Below, in pieces: positions 46,580 to 54,288 of a DNA stretch of 64,000 nucleotides (the first letter of the stretch is position 1; each line of letters opens with the position of its first letter). Below the pieces are notes generated by a model. It was given only the letters and a program-made list of their open reading frames with translations, made no database searches and was not told the DNA's origin. The position numbers and the translations under genes are program-made. Source of the stretch: Agromyces fucosus (GTDB taxonomy: Bacteria > Actinomycetota > Actinomycetes > Actinomycetales > Microbacteriaceae); the NCBI RefSeq assembly GCF_004134865.1, contig NZ_SDPO01000003.1, forward strand, positions 372,001 through 436,000, given 5' to 3'.

Positions 46580-48403
46580 GTGTCAACACCCACTCTCGAA
46601 GAGTCCCGCGATCGACGGACTCCGACCTCCGAGGCGCCGACGCCGCTCGGCTCGCGCTCGTTCGCCATCGGGGACGAGGACTTCCTGCTCGACGGGCGGC
46701 CCCACCGGATCCTCTCCGGTGCGCTGCACTACTTCCGGGTGCACCCCGACCAGTGGGCCGATCGCATCCGCAAGGCGCGGCTCATGGGGCTGAATACGAT
46801 CGAGACCTACGTGGCGTGGAACGCGCACGCGCCCGAGCGGGGCGTCTTCGACACGAGCGGCGGCCTCGACCTCGGGCGGTTCCTCGACCTCATCGCCGCC
46901 GAGGGCATGCACGCGATCGTGCGCCCCGGTCCGTACATCTGCGCGGAGTGGACCAACGGCGGCCTGCCGGCCTGGCTGTTCCAGGACCCGTCGGTCGGGG
47001 TGCGCTCGTTCGAGCCGCAGTACCTCGCGGCGATCGAGGAGTACCTGCAGGCGCTCGCGCCGATCCTGGTCCCGCGGCAGATCGACCGCGGCGGGCCGAT
47101 CGTGCTCGTGCAGATCGAGAACGAGTACGGCGCCTACGGCGACGACGCCCGCTACCTCGAGCGGCTCGTCGAGCTGAACCGTGCGATCGGCCTCACCGTG
47201 CCGTTCACCACGGTCGACCAGCCGACGGCCGAGATGCTCGAGGCCGGAAGCATCCCGGGCCTGCACAAGACCGCGTCGTTCGGGTCGCGCTCCCTCGAGC
47301 GGCTCGCGACGCTGCGCACCCACCAGCCCGACGGGCCCCTCATGTGCTCCGAGTTCTGGGACGGCTGGTTCGACCACTGGGGCGCGCACCACCACACGAC
47401 GGATGTCTCGCAGGCGGCGGGCGAGCTCGACGACCTGCTCGCGACCGGCGCCTCGGTCAACCTCTACATGTTCCACGGCGGCACGAACTTCGGGTTCACG
47501 AACGGCGCCAACGACAAGGGCGTCTTCCAGCCCCTCGTCACGAGCTACGACTACGACGCCCCGCTCGACGAGGCGGGGAACCCGACGGCGAAGTACTGGG
47601 CGATGAGGGACGTCATCGCCCAGTACGCGCCCGTGCCCGAGGAGCGGCCGAGTGCCGGGTCGCCGGCGCCGCGGTTCGAGGTGGAGCTCGACCGTGCGGC
47701 CGCGCTGTTCGACGTCGTCGAGTCTCTCGGCACCTTCACCGCGCACGACCATCCGCCGACGATGGACGAGCTCGGCCAGTACGAGGGCTTCATCCTCTAC
47801 CGTGCCGAGATCGACTGCGTCGGGCCGGCCGTGCTCGAGGTCGACGAGGTGCGCGACCGGGCACAGGTGTTCTTCGAGGGCGACGGCATCGGCGTGCTCG
47901 CACGCACGCATCACGTCCACTCGCTCTCGCTGCCCCGCGACGCTCGCGGCACCGTCGACCTCCTCGTCGAGGACCAGGGCCGCGTGAACTACGGCAGCCG
48001 CATCGGCGAGCCGAAGGGACTCATCGGCGCGGTGCGACTCTGCGGCGAACCGCTCGGCCGCTGGCGAGCAGCGGGGCTGGATGTCGGGCGCCTCGACGTC
48101 GTCCGTCGGGCACTCCGTCCGGTGGCGCCCATCTCGGGCCCGTCGTACCGCGCCGGCACCTTCTCGCTCGACGAGTCGCGGGACCTCTTCCTCGACACCT
48201 CGGGCTGGGGCAAGGGCGTGGTCTGGGTCAACGGCTTCTCGCTCGGCCGGTACTGGTCGGCTGGGCCCCAGCGCTCGCTCTACGTGCCGGCACCCGTGCT
48301 CCGGGCGGGCGAGAACGAGATCATCGTCCTCGAGCTGAACGGGGTGCCGCATCGGCCCGCCGTCTTCACCGAGGGACTCGAGCTCGGGCACACCGAGTTC
48401 TGA
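46580..48403 (+). CDS. GH35 beta-galactosidase, intracellular
   Basis: A 607-residue glycoside hydrolase of family 35. LDGRPHRILSGALHYFRVHP opens the barrel; the acid/base glutamate is in VQIENEYGAYG (near 180) and the nucleophile in SEFWDGWFDHWG (near 257); NLYMFHGGTNFGFTNGAND is the family's conserved loop. A second beta-sandwich domain follows, ending with SGWGKGVVWVNGFSLGRYW. No signal peptide is present, so it acts in the cytoplasm on imported galacto-oligosaccharides. GTG start with GAGGGAAC upstream. Confidence 0.93.
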   Translation: MSTPTLEESRDRRTPTSEAPTPLGSRSFAIGDEDFLLDGRPHRILSGALHYFRVHPDQWADRIRKARLMGLNTIETYVAWNAHAPERGVFDTSGGLDLGRFLDLIAAEGMHAIVRPGPYICAEWTNGGLPAWLFQDPSVGVRSFEPQYLAAIEEYLQALAPILVPRQIDRGGPIVLVQIENEYGAYGDDARYLERLVELNRAIGLTVPFTTVDQPTAEMLEAGSIPGLHKTASFGSRSLERLATLRTHQPDGPLMCSEFWDGWFDHWGAHHHTTDVSQAAGELDDLLATGASVNLYMFHGGTNFGFTNGANDKGVFQPLVTSYDYDAPLDEAGNPTAKYWAMRDVIAQYAPVPEERPSAGSPAPRFEVELDRAAALFDVVESLGTFTAHDHPPTMDELGQYEGFILYRAEIDCVGPAVLEVDEVRDRAQVFFEGDGIGVLARTHHVHSLSLPRDARGTVDLLVEDQGRVNYGSRIGEPKGLIGAVRLCGEPLGRWRAAGLDVGRLDVVRRALRPVAPISGPSYRAGTFSLDESRDLFLDTSGWGKGVVWVNGFSLGRYWSAGPQRSLYVPAPVLRAGENEIIVLELNGVPHRPAVFTEGLELGHTEF

Positions 48404-48472
48404 CGGTTCGCGTCGGCAGGGCTGCCGGCGCGAACTGTGAAACATGCTCGACAACCACCCATCCGACCGATA

Positions 48473-48486
48473 TGGTTACGTCAACA
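48473..48486. promoter_or_regulatory. LacI-type operator 3
   Basis: TGGTTACGTCAACA, one deviation from the TGTTnACGTnAACA palindrome, 61 bases before the giant hydrolase start. Confidence 0.65.
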
Positions 48487-48493
48487 TCCCAGG

Positions 48494-48507
48494 TGTTGAC
48501 GTAAACA
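48494..48507. promoter_or_regulatory. LacI-type operator 4
   Basis: TGTTGACGTAAACA, a near-perfect palindrome, 27 bases before the start of the giant hydrolase. Centre distance from operator 3 is 21 bases, two helical turns. Confidence 0.75.
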
Positions 48508-48533
48508 ATCCTTCCTGATTGGAACAGACAACG

Positions 48534-51500
48534 GTGTCCTCCTCACAGAAGCGCCCCCGCGCCGCCGCGAGTCTCGCGGCTGCGGCCGTGGTGGCCGGCT
48601 CATTGCAATTCATGCCCATCGCGGCGCCGGCGGCCTCGGCCGCTGAAGCCGACGCGGTGCTCACGCCCAATCCCGCCGTCACCGGCCCCGCGTTCGACGG
48701 GTGGGGAACCAGCCTCGTGTGGATGGCTAACGCGACCGGCGACTACCCGGCCGAGCTCCGCACCGACCTCATCGACACGGTGTTCGGCGACGAGGGCCTG
48801 AACCTCAACATCGCCCGCTACAACATCGGCGGCGGCAACGCGAGCGACGTCGCCGACTACCTGCGCCCCGGTGGTGCGGTTCCCGGCTGGTGGAACGCCG
48901 AGGCCCCGCTCAGCGACGCGCAGGGCGCCATCACCTCGAGCTACGCCGACCGCGCGCGGTTCCTGGCGGCATGGAGCGGCGACGCGGCATCCGACTACGA
49001 CGTCGAGACGGATGCCGCGCAGCTCGCGTGGGTCGACGAGATCAAGGACCGCGTGACCAAGTGGGAGGCGTTCAGCAACTCGCCGCCCTACTTCATGACC
49101 GAGAGCGGCTACGTCACCGGCGGGTTCGACGCGAACGCCGAGCAGATCAAGCCCGCGGCGATCGGCAAGTTCGCGACGTACCTGAAGACGGCCGCGCAGC
49201 AGGTCGAAGACGCCTACGGCATCTCGTTCGACACGATCGATCCGCTGAACGAGCCGAACACGAACTACTGGGGCACGACGATGGGCGGCAACGGCCAGCC
49301 CACCGGCGGTCGCCAGGAGGGCGCCCACGTCGGACCGGCCCGGCAGGCCGAGGTGCTCACCGCGCTCGCGGCCGAGCTCGCCGAGGAGGGCACCACCACC
49401 GAGGCCGCCGTCTCGGGCCCCGATGAGACCAACCCCGGTCGCTTCATCGAGGACTGGAACGGCTGGAGCCCCGCGGCCAAGCAGGTCGTCGGCCAACTGA
49501 ACGTGCACACCTACGGCACCGGCGACCGGCTGCAGGTTCGCGACATCGCGAAGTCCGCCGACAAGCCGCTGTGGATGAGCGAGGTCGAGGGCAACTGGGG
49601 CGGCAACTGGTGGAACCCCGCCTCGATCGACAACGGGCTCGGCATCGCCCAGCACGTCACGGCCGACCTCCGCGAGCTCGACCCCTCGGCCTGGGTGCTC
49701 TGGCAGCCGGTCGAAGACCTCTACAACATGGAGAAGAGCGAGAAGCTCAACTGGGGCTCGGTCTTCATCGACTTCGACTGCAACGAGAACGGCGACTCCG
49801 TGCGCCGTCTCGCCGACGGCGACGCCGACCCCTCGTGCAAGGTCGTGACGAACACGAAGTTCGACACCCTGCGCAACTTCACCCACTACATCGAGCCGGG
49901 CGACCGCGTCGTGCCGACGAACAACGACCAGACCACCTCGGCCGTGAAGGCCGATGGCTCGGGTGCCGTGCTCGTGCACACCAACGCGTCGGGCGACGCG
50001 AAGACCGTGCGCGTCGACCTCTCGCGTTTCGCCACCATCGGTGCCGGCGCGACCGTCACGCCCGTCGTCACGACCGAGTCGCCCGCCGGCACCCCGTCGG
50101 CGAACGCCCTCGTCGAGGGCGCTCCCGTCGCGATCGATGCCGCAACGAAGTCGGCCGTGCTCACCGTGCCGGCGAAGTCGGTCACGACGTTCGTGGTCTC
50201 CGGGGCATCCGGCGTCGCAGCCGACGCGCCCGCCATCCACGACGGCGAGTCCTTCCGCCTCGTCGGCACGCAGGCCACCAAGCCGGTCGCCGCGACCACC
50301 GGTTCCCCGGCGATCGTGCTCGGTGACGCGGCATCCGCCGACGCCGACGCGACCCAGCTCTGGACCGCGACCCGGCTCAGCGAAGGCGACGGCACCTCGC
50401 GCGACCGCTTCGCGCTTCGACTCGCCGACGGGCGAACGCTCACCGCCACCGCGAGCAACGGCATCGCGCTGCGCACCCTGACCGACGCAGAGGCGGCAGC
50501 GGATGCCTCGGCGCAGTGGATCGCGTCGAGCACCGACGGACGCACGTTCTCGCTGCTGAACGCCGCTCGCGAGCGCGTGCTCGACGTGGCCGGCCAGTCG
50601 ACCTCGGTCGGCGCGTCGGTCGGTCTCTGGACCTCGAACGGCGGCACGAACCAGACGTTCGCGGTCGTCGCGCCCGACAGCCCGGTCGGCCCCACCTACA
50701 CGAGCTTCCGCCCGGGTCAGGCGTGGCTCGACGACAACGGCAAGGTGATCCAGGCGCACGGCGGCCAGGTCGTGCCCTCGAAGGATGACGCGGGCAAGAC
50801 GATCTACTACCTCTACGGCGAGGACCGCACGAACGGCTACCACTCGTCGCCCGGCGTGCACGTCTACAGCTCGTACGACCTCTACAACTGGACCGACCGC
50901 GGCGTCGCCCTGCGCGCGCTGGCGTCGAAGTCGCAGTTCGGCGACCCGTACTTCGACGCGCTCTACGGCGACTACACCCAGGCGCAGAAGGATGCGGTGT
51001 ACCGCGACCTCGGCACCACGCCGGTGTCAGGCGTGACGCCGCCGATCATCGAGCGGCCGAAGGTGATCCACAACGAGGCGACCGGCAAGTGGGTCATGTG
51101 GGCGCACATGGACGGACCCTCCGCGACCTCGAGCGCGCAGTACGCCAAGGCGAAGGCCGGCGTCGCGATCGCGGACTCGCCCTTCGGCCCGTTCCGCTAC
51201 ATCGACAGCTATTACCTGAACTCCTCGCCCGAGGGCTGGGACACTCCGGGCATGGCGCGCGACATGAACCTCTTCGTCGACGACGACGGCACCGGGTACA
51301 TCATCTACTCGAGTGAGGGCAACGCGACGATGTTCATCTCGAAGCTCGACGACGAGTACACCGCCCTCGCGACGCCGGCCGCCGAGGCGGTCGAGGGTGT
51401 GGACTACAACCGCATCTTCGTCGGCGCCTCGCGCGAGAGCCCGGCGATCTTCAAGCACGACGAGCGCTACTTCCTGATCACCTCGGGCACCACCGGCTGG

Positions 51501-52820
51501 TCGCCGAACCCGTCGCGGTACGCGAGCGCGACCGACATCATGGGCGACTGGACCGAGCAGGGCGACCCGTTCCCGTGGTGGGCGCAGTCGAACTCGTGGA
51601 ACACCCAGCCCTCGTCGGTGATCCCGGTCGACCGCGAGCAGGGCAAGTACATCTACATGGGCGACCGCTGGAACGGCGGCTCCGACGATGCCCTGCGCAA
51701 CGCCCCGCTCGTCTGGCTGCCGCTCAACCTGGGCGAGGGCGGCGACACGCTCGCGGTCGAGGTCTACGACGAGTGGACGCTCGACCAGCTCGACCAGTGG
51801 GCGGCGTGGGATGTCTCGGGCGTGCCCGCCAGTGTCAAGGTGGGGGAGCCGTTCGCGGTGCCGACCGTCACCGTCACCCGGGCCGGTGCGTCGACCACGC
51901 AGGCCGTGACCTGGAGCTTCGACGGGTCGTTCGACCAGGCCGGCGTCGTCACGGCGACCGGCACCCTGCCGGGCTTCGGCGGCCACACTTTCACCCGTGA
52001 GATCGCGGTCGTGCCCGACAACGTCGTGTACGCCGTGAACGCCGGTGGTCAGCGCACCGACGACTGGGAGGCGCTCGTCGACGCGGCGACCGCGCAGCAT
52101 CCGCTGCAGAACAGCCGACCCGACCAGAAGTACGCGGCCGATGCCGGAACGAACTCGGCATGGGGTTACGTGGGCGACCAGAACGCGGTCGCGGCCGAGG
52201 GCGACACGATGTTCAGCACGCTCCGGTACGCGACCGGCGGTGCGGCCCTCTCGTACCGCTTCGACGACCTCGCGCCGGGCACGTACACCGTCTCGGCCGG
52301 CTACTTCGATCCGTGGGCGCAGTGGGCCGACCGAGGTGCGAAGGTCACCGTCAACGGTGCCGTCGTCGAGGCCGACCACGACTACTCGGCGGCGAACCAG
52401 ACGGCGAGCTACGGCGGCGTCGTCGTCGGCGCCGACGGTCGCATCGACGTCTCGCTCAGCCAGACGCGTGGCCCCGACGTGCAGTTGAGCTGGCTCATCG
52501 TCAGCTCCGACGCGCCTCCCGCACCGGCCATCGCCGCCACGGTCACGGCGACGACGAAGTGCGTCTCGAGCAAGGTCGTGGTGAGCGCACTGCTGAAGAA
52601 CGAGTCGGCGGTGCCCGTGAAGGCGACGCTCAAGTGGGGCACGACCAGCAAGACGTTCAACGCGGTCGCGCCGGGCGGCAACGCCGTGCACGCCTTCACG
52701 ACCAGGCAGGCATCCGTGCCGGCCGGCGTGGTGACGGCGACGGTCGAGGCGACGGTCGGCGGCCAGCCGGTCACGAAGACGGTGGAGGCCGCGTACGCCG
52801 CGGCGTCGTGCCGATCGTGA
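48534..52820 (+). CDS. Giant secreted GH30-lectin-GH43 enzyme for type II arabinogalactan
   Basis: A 1428-residue secreted protein. Signal peptide about 1-40 (PRAAASLAAAAVVAGSLQF). Residues about 45-460 are a GH30 module of the endo-beta-1,6-galactanase kind: FDGWGTSLVWMA, DTIDPLNEPNTNYWG (acid/base near 239) and PLWMSEVEGNWGG (nucleophile near 349). Residues about 565-720 look like a ricin-type beta-trefoil lectin. Residues about 722-1085 form a GH43 domain of the subfamily-24 exo-beta-1,3-galactanase kind (WLDDNGKVIQAHGGQVV, GVHVYSSYDLYNWTDRG). An Ig-like domain, a carbohydrate-binding-type domain (to about 1330) and a C-terminal beta domain follow. GTG 48534 is used; TTG 48519 is an alternative. 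Two LacI-type operators precede it. The substrate call is from family knowledge. Confidence 0.88.
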   Translation: MSSSQKRPRAAASLAAAAVVAGSLQFMPIAAPAASAAEADAVLTPNPAVTGPAFDGWGTSLVWMANATGDYPAELRTDLIDTVFGDEGLNLNIARYNIGGGNASDVADYLRPGGAVPGWWNAEAPLSDAQGAITSSYADRARFLAAWSGDAASDYDVETDAAQLAWVDEIKDRVTKWEAFSNSPPYFMTESGYVTGGFDANAEQIKPAAIGKFATYLKTAAQQVEDAYGISFDTIDPLNEPNTNYWGTTMGGNGQPTGGRQEGAHVGPARQAEVLTALAAELAEEGTTTEAAVSGPDETNPGRFIEDWNGWSPAAKQVVGQLNVHTYGTGDRLQVRDIAKSADKPLWMSEVEGNWGGNWWNPASIDNGLGIAQHVTADLRELDPSAWVLWQPVEDLYNMEKSEKLNWGSVFIDFDCNENGDSVRRLADGDADPSCKVVTNTKFDTLRNFTHYIEPGDRVVPTNNDQTTSAVKADGSGAVLVHTNASGDAKTVRVDLSRFATIGAGATVTPVVTTESPAGTPSANALVEGAPVAIDAATKSAVLTVPAKSVTTFVVSGASGVAADAPAIHDGESFRLVGTQATKPVAATTGSPAIVLGDAASADADATQLWTATRLSEGDGTSRDRFALRLADGRTLTATASNGIALRTLTDAEAAADASAQWIASSTDGRTFSLLNAARERVLDVAGQSTSVGASVGLWTSNGGTNQTFAVVAPDSPVGPTYTSFRPGQAWLDDNGKVIQAHGGQVVPSKDDAGKTIYYLYGEDRTNGYHSSPGVHVYSSYDLYNWTDRGVALRALASKSQFGDPYFDALYGDYTQAQKDAVYRDLGTTPVSGVTPPIIERPKVIHNEATGKWVMWAHMDGPSATSSAQYAKAKAGVAIADSPFGPFRYIDSYYLNSSPEGWDTPGMARDMNLFVDDDGTGYIIYSSEGNATMFISKLDDEYTALATPAAEAVEGVDYNRIFVGASRESPAIFKHDERYFLITSGTTGWSPNPSRYASATDIMGDWTEQGDPFPWWAQSNSWNTQPSSVIPVDREQGKYIYMGDRWNGGSDDALRNAPLVWLPLNLGEGGDTLAVEVYDEWTLDQLDQWAAWDVSGVPASVKVGEPFAVPTVTVTRAGASTTQAVTWSFDGSFDQAGVVTATGTLPGFGGHTFTREIAVVPDNVVYAVNAGGQRTDDWEALVDAATAQHPLQNSRPDQKYAADAGTNSAWGYVGDQNAVAAEGDTMFSTLRYATGGAALSYRFDDLAPGTYTVSAGYFDPWAQWADRGAKVTVNGAVVEADHDYSAANQTASYGGVVVGADGRIDVSLSQTRGPDVQLSWLIVSSDAPPAPAIAATVTATTKCVSSKVVVSALLKNESAVPVKATLKWGTTSKTFNAVAPGGNAVHAFTTRQASVPAGVVTATVEATVGGQPVTKTVEAAYAAASCRS

Positions 52821-52856
52821 TGCGAGAGATCTGACGGAGAAACAGGAGTGATGAAT

Positions 52857-53492
52857 ATGAGAAGCAGACGACTCACCGCGGGCGCGTGCGCCGTCGGCCT
52901 CGGGGCGATCATGCTCGTCGGTGTCGCCGGCATGGCGGCGGCCGAGGAGCAGTACGGCGACGGCGAGGTCGACGTTACCGTGCAGATCGCCGACATCAGC
53001 GAGCCGGGCGTGCTGGCGATGACGGTGGCGAGCACGTCGACGACGCTGACCGAGAACGGGTCGACCGAGGTCGAGCGTCAGTTCACGGGGCAGCTGCCCA
53101 CCGTGACCATCACCGACACCCGTTCGGCGGCGGAGATCCCCGCCGGCGCCGGCTGGTACGTGCTCGGCACGGCGAGCGACTTCACCGGCGATGCCGGGCA
53201 GCCGGCGATCGGGGCAGGTCACCTCGGCTGGGCGCCGAACCTGATCGACGGCGGCGAGGCCGGCCTCGTCTCCGAGGGCGACGTCGTCGACACGGTCATG
53301 GACGCGGAGGACCCCGACGCGCAGCTGCCGTTCGGCCTCGTCGACCAGGAGCTGCTGGCGATGGCGCACGGTTCGGCCGAGATCCTCCCCGAGGGCCAGT
53401 GGACGGCCAATGCGGCGCTCTTCCTGCGCACGCCGGCGACCGTCGCCGCCGGTGGCTACACGGCCACCCTCACGCTGTCGCTGTTCGAGTAG
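52857..53492 (+). CDS. Small secreted beta-rich protein, end of the galactan locus
   Basis: A 211-residue exported protein with a signal peptide to about residue 27 (ending MAAAEEQ). The mature part is beta-rich: VDVTVQIADISEPGVLAMTV, QLPTVTITDTRSAAEIPAG, AGWYVLGTASDF and a final AGGYTATLTLSLFE, a layout resembling WxL-type or pilin-like cell-surface domains; GWYVLG and LGWAPNL stand in for the WxL motif. No enzyme motif is present. ATG 52857 has CAGGAG eight bases upstream; GTG/ATG at 52848-52851 are too close to it. It lies 37 bases after the giant enzyme and is probably co-transcribed, so a wall-attachment or binding role is possible. Confidence 0.65.
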   Translation: MRSRRLTAGACAVGLGAIMLVGVAGMAAAEEQYGDGEVDVTVQIADISEPGVLAMTVASTSTTLTENGSTEVERQFTGQLPTVTITDTRSAAEIPAGAGWYVLGTASDFTGDAGQPAIGAGHLGWAPNLIDGGEAGLVSEGDVVDTVMDAEDPDAQLPFGLVDQELLAMAHGSAEILPEGQWTANAALFLRTPATVAAGGYTATLTLSLFE

Positions 53493-53508
53493 GAGCCGCA
53501 GCGACGAT

Positions 53509-53553
53509 ATGCCAGTTCCCCCTCATCGGCACAGCAACGGTGAGGGGGAACTG
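53509..53553. repeat. Palindrome, third member of the dispersed hairpin family
   Basis: CAGTTCCCCCTCA (53513-53525) pairs perfectly with TGAGGGGGAACTG (53541-53553) across a 15-base loop. The first 17 bases, from 53509, are identical to 38031-38047. It follows the last gene of the galactan locus by 17 bases and probably terminates it. Confidence 0.75.
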
Positions 53554-53634
53554 CGGCGTCAGCGAGGCATCCGCTGGTCGGGCTCGTCCGCCGGTTCCAG
53601 GCGCGGATGCCTCGTGGTCGCCGTCGTACTCGGC

Positions 53635-53640
53635 TACCGT
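53635..53640 (+). promoter_or_regulatory. -10 box of a leaderless promoter
   Basis: TACCGT ends seven bases before the ATG at 53648. Confidence 0.45.
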
Positions 53641-53647
53641 GTCGCCC

Positions 53648-54151
53648 ATGCAGAACGACACGGCAGCGACCTCGCCCGAGACGCCGGGGGAGACGCCGGC
53701 TGAGACACCGACCGACACGGCCCGACGTCTGATCGAGCAGAACACCTATCTGACCCTCGCCACGGCCGACGCCGACGGGCGCCCGTGGGCGAGCCCGGTC
53801 TGGTTCGCGGCGCGCGGCCTCTCGGAGTTCTACTGGGTGTCGCGAATCGTGAGACGTCACTCGCGCAACCTCGAGGTACGCCCCGAAGTGGCGCTCGTCG
53901 TCTTCGACTCGACGGCGCCGGTCGGCCGGGCCGAGGCCCTGAACGTCGATGCGGTCGCCGGCCAGGTCGACGACGCCGATCTGGCCGCTGCGCTCGCCGT
54001 GTACAGCGGGCGATCGGTGGATCGCGGGCTCCCGCCTTGGGATGAAGCGGCTGTCACCGGCGACGCACCGCACCGCCTGTACGTGGCACGCGCGACCGAC
54101 GTGTTCGTGCTCGACGAGACGGAGGGGCGGGTCAGCGTTCCGATGAGGTGA
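53648..54151 (+). CDS. Pyridoxamine 5'-phosphate oxidase-like (split-barrel flavin) protein
   Basis: A 167-residue protein: after a Thr/Pro-rich N-terminus, RRLIEQNTYLTLATADADGR, PWASPVWFAARGLSEFYWVS and HSRNLEVRPEVALVVFDSTA outline an FMN/F420-binding split barrel. The family covers PNP oxidases and deazaflavin-dependent enzymes; the substrate here is unknown. A longer frame upstream is a shadow; the leaderless TACCGT box supports ATG 53648. Confidence 0.82.
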   Translation: MQNDTAATSPETPGETPAETPTDTARRLIEQNTYLTLATADADGRPWASPVWFAARGLSEFYWVSRIVRRHSRNLEVRPEVALVVFDSTAPVGRAEALNVDAVAGQVDDADLAAALAVYSGRSVDRGLPPWDEAAVTGDAPHRLYVARATDVFVLDETEGRVSVPMR

Positions 54152-54288
54152 TCGGGCGTTCGGGTGATCGCGCCGAGATGACACGCGAGATCGAGCGCGC
54201 CCGATGTCGATCTCGCCCGCTGCGAATCGACGCATGAGTAGAGGCATCCGCTTCTGAGGTATTCGCTCTCATGTCGTAGGAGAAGATC

